A stretch of 64,000 nt of DNA from the NCBI RefSeq assembly GCF_000585375.1, contig NZ_KK073874.1, positions 3,968,001 to 4,032,000 on the forward strand, in the 5' to 3' direction. The number at the start of each line of letters is the position of its first letter. The stretch's first letter is position 1. Below the pieces are notes generated by a model. It had not been told where the DNA came from. It did not search any database and was given only the letters and a program-made list of their open reading frames with translations. Both the position numbers and the translations under genes were made by a program. Of the stretch, positions 9,150 to 17,395 are shown in pieces. The stretch is from Cryptosporangium arvum DSM 44712 (GTDB lineage: Bacteria; Actinomycetota; Actinomycetes; Mycobacteriales; Cryptosporangiaceae).

Positions 9150-9272
9150 ATGGCCTTCGTGTCGCTGAGCGTGAGTAGCCCGGCCGCGTCCGGCGCGGGT
9201 GGATGGGCGCCGCCGGTGATCGACCGCGCGGTGCTGCTCGCTGCTACCGGCCTCCCGAGCACGCTCGGATGA
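9150..9272 (+). CDS. Possible 40-residue leader ORF, overlapping the response regulator start
   Basis: ATG 9150 opens a 40-codon frame (MAFVSLSVSSPAASGAGG...) whose TGA overlaps the response-regulator ATG as ATGA at 9269-9272. A TACGGT hexamer lies about 10 bp before the ATG, so the message may be leaderless. This would place the two-component operon under translational coupling to a short peptide. The peptide has no recognised motif, and the reading is inference from layout. Confidence 0.4.
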   Translation: MAFVSLSVSSPAASGAGGWAPPVIDRAVLLAATGLPSTLG

Positions 9273-9973
9273 GCGACGAGCAGCCGTACCGCGTGCTCGT
9301 CGTGGAGGACGAGCCGACCATCCGGTCGCTGCTGGAATTCGCGTTCCACCGCTCGGGTTACCAGGTGAGCAGCGCGGAGACCGCGCGCGCGGCGCTCGCC
9401 GAGATCGATCGCGGCGAGCCGCATCTGCTCGTGCTCGACGTGATGTTGCCGGACACGGACGGCATCGAGTTGACCCGGCAGTTGCGAGCGTCCGGCAACG
9501 GTGTCCCGGTGCTCCTCCTGACCGCGCGGACCGCGCTCCGCGACCGGGTCGCGGGGCTGGCGGCCGGCGCGGACGACTACGTCGCGAAACCGTTCGACAT
9601 CGAAGAGGTACTGCTCCGGGTCGAGGCGATACTCCGTCGTACCGCGCCGAGTTCCGGCCGGTCGGCTCCGGACCAGGTGCTGCGCTACGCGGACCTGGAA
9701 CTGAACGTGACGCTCCACGAAGTGCACCGGGCGGGGGAGCACATCGCGCTGTCGCCGACCGAGTTCAAGTTGCTGCGCTACCTGCTCGCCCATGCCGGGA
9801 AGGTCGTCACCAAAGCGCAGATCCTCGATCACGTGTGGAGTTACGGATTCGGTGGGGACCAGAGCATCATCGAGACGTACGTGAAGTACTTACGGCGGAA
9901 GGTCGATCGGTTCGACCCGCCGTTGATCCAGACGGTGCGGGGCGTGGGCTACTCGCTGCGGTCGCCGCGATGA
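9269..9973 (+). CDS. OmpR-family response regulator
   Basis: A 234-residue protein. The receiver domain (residues about 8-120) has the phospho-acceptor D57 in LLVLDVMLPDTDG, T/K switch residues in LLLTARTA and YVAKPFD. The winged-helix DNA-binding domain (about 140-232) includes LSPTEFKLLRYLL and IETYVKYLRRKVD. ATG 9269 starts the conserved sequence MSDEQPYRVLVVEDE. The stop overlaps the kinase start (ATGA), so the two are one operon. It resembles TrcR/TcrX-type regulators. Targets are unknown; the next operon downstream is VTC-DUF4956-CotH. Confidence 0.9.
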   Translation: MSDEQPYRVLVVEDEPTIRSLLEFAFHRSGYQVSSAETARAALAEIDRGEPHLLVLDVMLPDTDGIELTRQLRASGNGVPVLLLTARTALRDRVAGLAAGADDYVAKPFDIEEVLLRVEAILRRTAPSSGRSAPDQVLRYADLELNVTLHEVHRAGEHIALSPTEFKLLRYLLAHAGKVVTKAQILDHVWSYGFGGDQSIIETYVKYLRRKVDRFDPPLIQTVRGVGYSLRSPR

Positions 9974-11400
9974 CCCGTCGGCTGGTCCTGGGCGTCACGC
10001 TGACGGCCACCCTCGCGGTGCTGGTCTCCCAGGCCGTCGGGCTCCTCGTGGTGCGGTCCTGGCTCCTGGAGCGCGTCGACCATCAGCTCTCCGCCCTGCG
10101 CCCGCCGCCGGGAATCGTGCCCGTGCCGGAACAGCCGGCGGGAGCGCTGCCCTCGGAGTTCCGGATCTACTTCTACGACGGCGCCGGCCGGCTGGTCGGG
10201 AAGTCCGACGCGACCGGGCCCGCGCTCGCAGACGACCGGCAGCACCTGGACGTGGCGTTCGGCCGCCCCGTCACGGTTCCCGCCGCCGACGGCGACGGCC
10301 GGTGGCGAATCCTGGTCCGTACGCTCTCGGACGGCACCACCGGCGTCGTCGCGTTGCCGCTGGACACCGTCAACGGGGCGGCGTCGAAGCTGCTCTGGAT
10401 CGACGGATTGCTTCTGCTGTTCACCGTGGGTGGCCTGCTGGCGCTCAGCCGGTGGGTCGTGCGGTTGGGGCTCCTGCCGCTCTCCCGGGTGGAGCGGACG
10501 GCGGAGGAGATCACGGCCGGTCGGCTGGATCTGCGGCTGCCCGACACCGACCCGAGCACCGAGGTCGGCCGGCTCGGGCGAGTACTCAATTCCATGCTGG
10601 ACCGGCTGCGCAACGCCCTGGCCGAGCGGGAGGCGTCCGAGACGCGGCTCCGTCAGTTCGTCGCCGACGCCGGCCATGAGCTGCGCACGCCCCTCACGAC
10701 GATCCGCGGTTACGCCCAGCTGGGCCTCCGCGACGACGAGGAGGGGTATCGGGTGATCGCGGAGAGCAGCGCGCGGATGGCCCTGCTCGTCGACGATCTG
10801 CAGTTGCTCGCGACGCTCGACCGCGAGCCGGCGTACGAGCGCGGTCAGGTCGACCTGCTGTCGCTGGCCGCTGATGCGGTGAGCAGCATCGGCGTGCAGA
10901 GTCCCGCGCACCCGATCGACCTGGGTCCCCTCCGGGGCGTGCCGGCGTTCGGGAAAAAGCCCGAACTGGAGGTCGTGCAGACGGTCGGCGATCCGCGCCG
11001 TCTCCGGCAGATCGTCGACAACCTGCTGTCCAACGCGGTTCGGTACACCCCGACGGGAACCCCGGTCCACGTCCGCCTCGGTACGGCGCGGGCCGGTGCC
11101 CTGACCGGGGGAACGGACCGGCCCGGCCGGGTCGGGGCGTCGGCGCCGCTACCGGTCGGAACGCCGATCTGCGTGCTGGAGGTCGCGGACGAGGGACCGG
11201 GGCTCGCCCCCGACGACGCCGCCCACATCTTCGAGCGCTTCTACCGTGCCGACCGCTCCCGATCGCGGGGTCTGGGAGGCAGCGGGCTCGGTCTCGCCAT
11301 CGCCGCGGTGATCGCGGAAGGCCACGGCGGCCGGTTGGAGCTCGACCCGGTGCCCGGGTCCGGCTGCGTGTTCCGTCTCGTCCTGCCGGATCCCGTCTGA
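9970..11400 (+). CDS. Sensor histidine kinase (OmpR partner)
   Basis: A 476-residue membrane kinase. Transmembrane segments lie near residues 6-28 and 138-160, enclosing an extracytoplasmic sensor of about 110 residues. A HAMP region follows, then HisKA with phospho-acceptor H236 (DAGHELRTPLTTIRGY), and HATPase_c with the N box DNLLSNAVRYTP, G1 DEGPGLAP and G2 GGSGLGLAIA. All catalytic motifs are intact. It is translationally coupled to the response regulator. The stimulus cannot be predicted. Confidence 0.9.
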   Translation: MTRRLVLGVTLTATLAVLVSQAVGLLVVRSWLLERVDHQLSALRPPPGIVPVPEQPAGALPSEFRIYFYDGAGRLVGKSDATGPALADDRQHLDVAFGRPVTVPAADGDGRWRILVRTLSDGTTGVVALPLDTVNGAASKLLWIDGLLLLFTVGGLLALSRWVVRLGLLPLSRVERTAEEITAGRLDLRLPDTDPSTEVGRLGRVLNSMLDRLRNALAEREASETRLRQFVADAGHELRTPLTTIRGYAQLGLRDDEEGYRVIAESSARMALLVDDLQLLATLDREPAYERGQVDLLSLAADAVSSIGVQSPAHPIDLGPLRGVPAFGKKPELEVVQTVGDPRRLRQIVDNLLSNAVRYTPTGTPVHVRLGTARAGALTGGTDRPGRVGASAPLPVGTPICVLEVADEGPGLAPDDAAHIFERFYRADRSRSRGLGGSGLGLAIAAVIAEGHGGRLELDPVPGSGCVFRLVLPDPV

Positions 11401-11603
11401 CCCGGCGGCAAAGCCACCGGGCACCCGAGTGCCTCGCGGACGGTGACCGTCCTTAGTAGGCGGCTGTGCGATTCCGGGGAGGTGCCGGGGAGGCGACGCC
11501 GAGCCGTCGCGTCCCCGGGCATTCACCCGGAATTCACATGTCGTTCCAAGGGGGCGATGTTTGACTCGCCGCGCTCCCACGCTCCACGAGATCGGCGACG
11601 CCT

Positions 11604-12491
11604 ATGCACATCCCTTTTTTCGGCCGGAAAACGGCACGACACTCACCACCCCGTCCCGCGGACGATCCGGCGGATCGACATCCCGCGCGCGACGACCGCG
11701 CCGGCCATGCCCTGCGCGCGCCGAGCCGGCTGCACGCCTTCAACCGGTACGAGATCAAGTACCTCGTCCCGGTGGATCGGCTCGACGACCTGCGGGACGA
11801 GTTCCACTCCCGGATGGATGCCGACTCCCACGGCGGCAGCGCCGGCTACGGGGTCTGGAGCGTGTACTACGACACGACCGACCTGCGGTTCTACTGGGAG
11901 AAGATCGAAGGTCTCCGGTTCCGTCGCAAGCTCAGGGTGCGCCACTACGGCGACCGGTCGACGATCGACGACGACACGACCGTGTTCGTCGAGATCAAGC
12001 AACGGGTCAACCGGGTCACCCAGAAACGCCGGGTGGCGCTGCCGTACGCGAGGGCTCGCGAGTTGTGCGACGACCGCACGCTCGTCGAACACGAGCCGCG
12101 TGAACGAGCCTTCCTCGAAGAAGTGCTCGAACTGGTGAACGGTCTCGATCTGCGTCCGGTGGCCATGACCGGCTACCACCGGGACGCGTTTCTGGGGCGC
12201 GACGCCGACGTCGGCCTGCGGGTGACGACCGACTACCGCATCCGCGGGCGCGACCGGGACTTCCACCTGGGCGCGGACGCCGAGAACCGGCTGATCGTGC
12301 CGGCCCGGCTGGCGATTCTCGAGATCAAGGCCAACGAGCGCATTCCCTATTGGCTCACCGATCTGACCGCGCGTCACAACCTGTCGGTGGCGCGCGTTTC
12401 CAAGTACTGCCAGAGCGTGGAGGCCTACGGCCGCGCACCGCGCTCGATCTACCACGTCACCGACGAACCCTTGACGAAAGCGGCCCTCTGA
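11604..12491 (+). CDS. VTC-domain polyphosphate polymerase-like protein
   Basis: A 295-residue protein with the tunnel-fold VTC/CYTH signature: FNRYEIKYLV near residue 47 (E-x-K), SVYYDTTDLRFY, KLRVRHYGD, VFVEIKQRVN, LEIKANERIPYWL and VSKYCQSVEAYG. Alternating charged strands supply the basic and acidic tunnel residues that in yeast Vtc4 make polyphosphate from ATP. The bacterial activity is unproven. It shares a TGATG overlap with a DUF4956 gene, which overlaps a CotH gene. This trio recurs in many bacterial genomes. The 203 bp upstream of it (11401-11603) holds nothing I recognise. Confidence 0.82.
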   Translation: MHIPFFGRKTARHSPPRPADDPADRHPARDDRAGHALRAPSRLHAFNRYEIKYLVPVDRLDDLRDEFHSRMDADSHGGSAGYGVWSVYYDTTDLRFYWEKIEGLRFRRKLRVRHYGDRSTIDDDTTVFVEIKQRVNRVTQKRRVALPYARARELCDDRTLVEHEPRERAFLEEVLELVNGLDLRPVAMTGYHRDAFLGRDADVGLRVTTDYRIRGRDRDFHLGADAENRLIVPARLAILEIKANERIPYWLTDLTARHNLSVARVSKYCQSVEAYGRAPRSIYHVTDEPLTKAAL

Positions 12492-13168
12492 TGGATTTCA
12501 ACCTGCAGGATCTTTCCGGCACGTTCAGTGTCGGTGACATCGCGGCGGTGCTGTCGCTGGCGTTCGTGCTGTCCGCGGCGATCGGCTGGGTCTACCGGTT
12601 CACCCACCGGAACATCTCCTACAGCCAGTCGTACGTGCAGACGCTCGTCATCCTCGGGATGCTGATCGCGCTGATCATGCTCGTGGTGGGGTCCAACATC
12701 GCCCGGGCGTTCGCGCTGGTCGGAGCGCTGTCGGTGGTGCGGTTCCGGAACGCGATCAAGGAGACCCGCGACGTCGGGTTCATCTTCCTGGTGATGGGCG
12801 TCGGGATGGCGGTCGGCACCCGCTTCTACTCGCTGGCGATCATCTCCGCGGTCGCGATCACGCTGATCATCGTCGTGATGTACCGGTTCGACTGGTTCGC
12901 GCTCAACGTTCAGCGGCAGGTCGTGAAGGTGCAGGTGCCGCCGGACGGGGACTACACCGAGGGTCTGCAGGACGTGTTGTTGCGGTACACGTCGGAGTTC
13001 GAACTGGTCAGTATGGAGACGATCCGCGGCGGGGCGTTGACCGAGATCATGTACACGGTCCGGCTGAAGAAGAACTCCACGCCGGGTGACCTGATCGCCG
13101 CGCTCTCCGAGCGGACCGCCGGACAGCGGGTGTCGGTGCTGACCGGATACGACCAGACCGACCTGTGA
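12491..13168 (+). CDS. DUF4956 membrane protein
   Basis: A 225-residue protein with about four transmembrane helices (residues 17-37, 50-70, 75-93, 97-133). The conserved loop GALSVVRFRNAIKETRDVGF is diagnostic of DUF4956. A cytosolic C-terminal ferredoxin-like region (about 140-220) follows. It starts at ATG 12491 inside the VTC stop and its own stop overlaps the CotH start. Function is unknown; the fixed neighbourhood suggests a membrane partner of the VTC enzyme. Confidence 0.85.
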   Translation: MDFNLQDLSGTFSVGDIAAVLSLAFVLSAAIGWVYRFTHRNISYSQSYVQTLVILGMLIALIMLVVGSNIARAFALVGALSVVRFRNAIKETRDVGFIFLVMGVGMAVGTRFYSLAIISAVAITLIIVVMYRFDWFALNVQRQVVKVQVPPDGDYTEGLQDVLLRYTSEFELVSMETIRGGALTEIMYTVRLKKNSTPGDLIAALSERTAGQRVSVLTGYDQTDL

Positions 13169-14838
13169 TGGCTCCTCTTCCGCCCACGCGTCGGCAGAAG
13201 GTCGTGCGCCGGCTACCGCGCCGGGTGCGTCACTACTGGAAACTGCTCGTCGCGTGCGTGGCGTTCGTCGGTGTGCTCGCGGTGGTGCTCGGCACGGTCT
13301 CGGTGCGGCCGTACGTCACCAGCGCCAGCGACGAGGGCGCCGACGCCGTCACCCAGAACGTCGCCGGCACGAAGGATCTCTTCGACGCGGGGGTGGCGCA
13401 CAGCATCCAGCTCTCGTTCACGCAGGCCGCGTACGACAAGATGCTCGACCAGTACTTCCAGGACGGGGAGAAGGAGTACGTCGAAGCGGATCTGACGATC
13501 GACGGCACGCGCCTTCCCAGCGTCGGTATCCGGTTGAAGGGCAACTCGACGCTCGGCGGGCTGACGCGCGACGGGAAGGCCGCGACGCGAGGGCCGGGTG
13601 GATTCGGCGGCGAGAACCGGCCGGGGCGCGACGCCCAGCCGCCCGGGGGAGGGTTCCCGCAGAACGGACAGCTGCCGGAGGGTTTCACGCCCCCGGACGG
13701 CGCCCAGCAGCCCGGCGCCGCCCAACCGGGTCAGCAGCAGCCCGGCGCCGCTCAACCGGGGCAGCAGCCGGGGGGCGGCTTCGGCCGGACGGCGCTCAAG
13801 GCGGAGGAACCGGAGAAGCTGCCGTGGCTGATCCGCGTCGACGAGTTCGTCGAGGGACGCCGCTATCAGGGTCATCGTGACCTCGCGGTCCGGGTTTCCG
13901 GCATGGGCGGTGGCACCACGGTGCTGAACGAGGCCGTCAGTCTCCAGGTGCTCGCCGCCGCCGGTGAGGTCGCGCAGAAGTACGCCTACACGAGCTTCAC
14001 GGTGAACGATCGCCCGACGACCGCCCGTCTGGTCGTCGAGCACCCCGACGAGAACTTCGCCGACCAGATGGACGGCACCGGAGTCCTCTACAAGTCACTC
14101 GCTACGGGCCGCTTCACCGATCAGGGCGACGACCAGACCGACTACCAGGACGACTTCCAACAGATCACCAAGAAGGGCAGCCAGGACCTGCAGCCGGTCA
14201 TCGACCTGATCCGATGGGTCACCACCAGCAGTGACAAGGAGTTCGACGCGAAGCTCGACGAACATGTCGACGTCGAGTCGTTCGCCCGCTATCTCGCGGT
14301 GCAGAACCTGCTGCTGAACTTCGACGACATGTCCGGCCCGGGCAGAAACTATTACCTCTGGTACGACCTGTCGACGAAGAAGTTCTCCGTGGTCGGATGG
14401 GACTACAACCTGACGATGAGCGGCGACGGCACGTCGGGACCGCACGACTCCGTGTCGATGGGCTTCGGCGGCGACCGCCCGCAGGGCCAACAGCAGGGCG
14501 CGCAGCAGCCACCCGCCGGTATGCAACTGCCAGAGGGCGTCGAGATGCCCGGCGGCAACGGCGGACCGGGCGGTCTCGGCGGTGGTCACACGCTGAAGGA
14601 GCGCTTCCTGGCCAGTGCCGCGTTCGACGAGGTCTACGAGACCGCGTACCGCGAGCTCTACACCAAGATCTACGGCAGCGGGTCCGCGCTCTCCGCGGTG
14701 AAGAACATCGTGGCCGTTCTCCGGACCGTCGACGGCGGCGACTCCGGGACGCTCGCCTCGGAGAGCAGTCAGCTGGAGGACCTGATCACGCGGCGAACGT
14801 CGAGCCTCGCCCAGGACGAGGTGATCACGCAGCGCTGA
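13168..14838 (+). CDS. CotH-family protein kinase-like, membrane-anchored
   Basis: A 556-residue protein. An N-terminal transmembrane anchor (residues about 25-48) precedes the CotH fold: HSIQLSFTQAAYDKML, IRLKGNSTLGG, LAVRVSGMGGGTTVLNEAVS and the active-site-like FSVVGWDYNLTMSG. Two low-complexity inserts rich in Q, P, G and A (about 140-205 and 440-475) are exterior spacers; one holds tandem QPGAAQPGQQ units. CotH of Bacillus is an atypical spore-coat kinase. Here the protein is extracytoplasmic and belongs to the VTC-DUF4956-CotH operon, whose substrate is unknown. Confidence 0.85.
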   Translation: MAPLPPTRRQKVVRRLPRRVRHYWKLLVACVAFVGVLAVVLGTVSVRPYVTSASDEGADAVTQNVAGTKDLFDAGVAHSIQLSFTQAAYDKMLDQYFQDGEKEYVEADLTIDGTRLPSVGIRLKGNSTLGGLTRDGKAATRGPGGFGGENRPGRDAQPPGGGFPQNGQLPEGFTPPDGAQQPGAAQPGQQQPGAAQPGQQPGGGFGRTALKAEEPEKLPWLIRVDEFVEGRRYQGHRDLAVRVSGMGGGTTVLNEAVSLQVLAAAGEVAQKYAYTSFTVNDRPTTARLVVEHPDENFADQMDGTGVLYKSLATGRFTDQGDDQTDYQDDFQQITKKGSQDLQPVIDLIRWVTTSSDKEFDAKLDEHVDVESFARYLAVQNLLLNFDDMSGPGRNYYLWYDLSTKKFSVVGWDYNLTMSGDGTSGPHDSVSMGFGGDRPQGQQQGAQQPPAGMQLPEGVEMPGGNGGPGGLGGGHTLKERFLASAAFDEVYETAYRELYTKIYGSGSALSAVKNIVAVLRTVDGGDSGTLASESSQLEDLITRRTSSLAQDEVITQR

Positions 14839-14935
14839 GGTGCGGTGAGGGCCGTGTCCGCCGTGCACCGCCGTGCGCGGCGGACCGGCTGTGGTCAACG
14901 GGCGGTCGCGGCGACACCGCGGCCGCCTACCGGCT

Positions 14936-16429
14936 TCATTCGGGTCGGGGAGTGGCGGCGCCGCCGCGGAGCCCCGGTGCGACGACCTGCCCGGTGGTCG
15001 GCGGGTCGGGGAGGTCTCCGCTCGACGGGTCGCCGTGGTGGGCCGGGTGCGAGCCGGGTCGGAACATCTGGTTCGGGTGCGGCGACCAGGCGACCTCGCG
15101 GGCTCCGAACAGGTGTGGCGCGATCCGGGTCTGGTCTCCGGCGATTCCGATCGCGCGGACCGGCGTGACCGGCTGGACCTGCGCGCGCGCCGCCGTCGTG
15201 CTCTCGGGGCTCGCGGTGACGTGTGCGCGTTCGGGGTGTCGCCGTGCTGCGGATGGTCCGACGGGGAACAGACGTGGCGTCCGACCGGCGGCGAGGTCCT
15301 CGACCCAGCCGAACACGACGACGCAGATCGCGACGAGCACCCAGATCACCGCGTAGTTCCAGACGGCGTTCCCGGTCAGCGGCGCCGCACCGGGAAAGAC
15401 GCTCTCGATCGTGTCTTCGAGCACGAAGGACAGGCCGATCATCACGTTGTGCCAGAGGTAGATCGTCACGGCTCGGTTGTTCACCAGTGTGACGACCCGG
15501 CCGAGGACCGGCGTGCGGCCGATCCGGCTGGCGTCGGGCGCGAACCGCAGGAGCGGCAGGACGAAGGCGATCGACCAGAGCGCGTCGGCCAGAGGTATCT
15601 CGTTGAGGTCGTACGTCGCACCCGGGTCGTCGCCGGGGTGGGTGAGCGCCCACCCCGTCGCGGCGGCCGCGCACACCGCCGCGACACCCAGCAGCGCGCT
15701 CTTCGGGATCCGCCGCAGTGCGCCGGTGCGGTGAGCGAACCCGAGCATCCAGCACGGCGCGAACATGCCCAGGCTGACGAGCAGGTCCCAGAGTTGGCCG
15801 TGGTTCTGATCCGGGACGAGACCGAACGCCGCGGCGACCACGATCGTCAGGGGCGCGAGCAGCGTCGGCAGCGGCCATCGGCGGAACGCGCCGAGCAGTA
15901 GCGGTGAGAGCGCAACGAGCCAGAGGTACGTGCGCAGGTACCACAGTGGCGCGGTCGCGTCGGCGCCCCAGGTGCTGCCCGGCGGGTCGAATACCGGTAC
16001 CACCCAGAACAGGAGACCGGGCCGGCTCAGCGGCGAGTCCTCGTCGTCGGCCCAGCCGTGGACGAGCATCAGCGGCACCATGATCGCGCCGAAGAGCCAG
16101 AGGGCGGGGAGCAGCCGCCGGAAGCGGTTGCGGACGACGGTGAGCGGAGGCTGCCGGTCCAGCGAGCGCACCATGAGGCCACCGGCGAGGGCGAACATGA
16201 TGCCCATCGCGGGGAACACCCAGCTCAGCCACGACCCACCGAACGCGTGGTAGGTGACGACCCGCACGATGGCCGCGGTGCGCAGCGCGTCGAGATAGAG
16301 CTCGCGCCTCGGAGCTGCCGCCGGTGGTGTCGCGACTGGACGAGGGGTCGACAGGCGGACCAGCGCGTCAGAAACGCCGGACGGGACGCGGAGGGATGGT
16401 CGGGGCCGATGCTGTCGGGTGCGAGCCAC
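14936..16429 (-). CDS. Acyltransferase family 3 (OafA/YrhL-type) membrane protein
   Basis: About 10 hydrophobic segments with the acyltransferase-3 N-terminus LDALRTAAIVRVVTYHAFG (catalytic-type His) and later ATAPLWYLRTYLWLVAL and TIYLWHNVMIGLS. These enzymes move acyl groups onto envelope glycans, lipids or antibiotics. GTG 16429 is my best start but is uncertain because the first about 30 residues are arginine-rich. The roughly 110-residue C-terminal tail is hydrophilic and disordered. No glycan cluster flanks it, so the target is unknown. Confidence 0.78.
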   Translation of the reverse strand: MARTRQHRPRPSLRVPSGVSDALVRLSTPRPVATPPAAAPRRELYLDALRTAAIVRVVTYHAFGGSWLSWVFPAMGIMFALAGGLMVRSLDRQPPLTVVRNRFRRLLPALWLFGAIMVPLMLVHGWADDEDSPLSRPGLLFWVVPVFDPPGSTWGADATAPLWYLRTYLWLVALSPLLLGAFRRWPLPTLLAPLTIVVAAAFGLVPDQNHGQLWDLLVSLGMFAPCWMLGFAHRTGALRRIPKSALLGVAAVCAAAATGWALTHPGDDPGATYDLNEIPLADALWSIAFVLPLLRFAPDASRIGRTPVLGRVVTLVNNRAVTIYLWHNVMIGLSFVLEDTIESVFPGAAPLTGNAVWNYAVIWVLVAICVVVFGWVEDLAAGRTPRLFPVGPSAARRHPERAHVTASPESTTAARAQVQPVTPVRAIGIAGDQTRIAPHLFGAREVAWSPHPNQMFRPGSHPAHHGDPSSGDLPDPPTTGQVVAPGLRGGAATPRPE

Positions 16430-16556
16430 GCGAGTGATTCGGAGCGACCGGCGGCGCGGACAGGTCGCCGTACGGGGGAACGCGCGAGGACGGCGGTCCC
16501 GTCGGAGGGCCACCGTCCGCGGCGCGGCTCCGCCCGGGTGCCGGAGGACCGGGGAC

Positions 16557-16575
16557 AGGACTTCGGACTCTGCCC
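16557..16575 (+). promoter_or_regulatory. DosR-like box
   Basis: GGACTTCGGACTCTGCC, on the plus strand about 107 bp before the CBS-BON gene at 16682. It matches the island consensus GGACNTTCGNCYCTGCC and is the first copy met from the left, so it marks the island edge. Confidence 0.65.
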
Positions 16576-16681
16576 GGCCGCGCCCGGGCGGACGAACATC
16601 GGTGTCGAGGCGTTCGCGTCGGTCGACACGACGCCGGCTCCACGGCCGACGCCGCCGTGCCGTGAGGAACGGAGGAGTGCG

Positions 16682-17290
16682 ATGACGCGCTACACGGTTC
16701 GTGACGTGATGAGTGACGAGGTCGCCACCGTCGTGGTCGACGCACCGCTCGCGACGGTGGCGACGCTGCTGGGCCGTCGGCGCATCAGCGGCGTTCCGGT
16801 GCTGGACGGCGAGGACCGTGTCGTCGGTGTGGTCACGGTCAACGATCTCCTGCACACGATGACCGGGCACCAGGACACGGCCGACGTGCGCGCGCGGGAC
16901 CTGATGACCGCGCCGGCGGTGACGATCGACCCCGACGCGTCGATCGTGGAGGCCGCGGCGAAGCTCGAGGACACGGGCGTCGGGCGGCTGCCCGTGGTGG
17001 ACCGCGACGGTTCGCTGGTCGGCGTCGTGAGCCGCGGGGACCTGGTGAAGGTGTTCACCCGGCCGGACGAACACATTCTCGGCGAGATCACCGAGGACGT
17101 CGTCGCGGACCTGTTGCTGATCCCGCCGGAGTTGCTCACGATCACGGTCACCGACGGGGTGGTGACCCTGCGCGGCCATCTGGAGAAGCGGTCCCAGGCC
17201 ACCCAGCTCGTCGCACTGTCGCGACGGGTCGACGGCGTCGCCCGGGTCGTCGACGAACTCAGCCACGGGACGAACGACGCCGGCCGATAG
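16682..17290 (+). CDS. CBS-CBS-BON domain protein
   Basis: A 202-residue soluble protein. The two CBS motifs start TVRDVMSDEVATVVVDAPL (about 4-55) and RARDLMTAPAVTIDPDASI (about 68-120), followed by a BON domain (about 145-195; TVTDGVVTLRGHLE, RVVDEL). The CBS pair (Bateman module) typically binds adenine nucleotides; BON binds lipid or protein surfaces. ATG 16682 follows GGAACGGAGGAG. It is shorter than the paralogs at 20529, 26104 and 27197, with a shorter linker between CBS motifs. Mycobacterial Rv2626c, a DosR member, is a CBS-only relative. Confidence 0.88.
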   Translation: MTRYTVRDVMSDEVATVVVDAPLATVATLLGRRRISGVPVLDGEDRVVGVVTVNDLLHTMTGHQDTADVRARDLMTAPAVTIDPDASIVEAAAKLEDTGVGRLPVVDRDGSLVGVVSRGDLVKVFTRPDEHILGEITEDVVADLLLIPPELLTITVTDGVVTLRGHLEKRSQATQLVALSRRVDGVARVVDELSHGTNDAGR

Positions 17291-17395
17291 CGGCGGACCG
17301 GTCGTCAGTGCACCGCGAGCGTGATCGCCAGACGCGGCACGAGCCCGCACCGGCCGCCGGACCCGCCTCGCCGGTCGTCGTCCCGCATCGCCGCG

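Noticed and set aside
14936-17350. An 804-codon minus-strand frame suggesting a long acyltransferase fusion
   Set aside because: The upstream portion is antisense to the CBS-BON gene; the acyltransferase domain begins near 16300.
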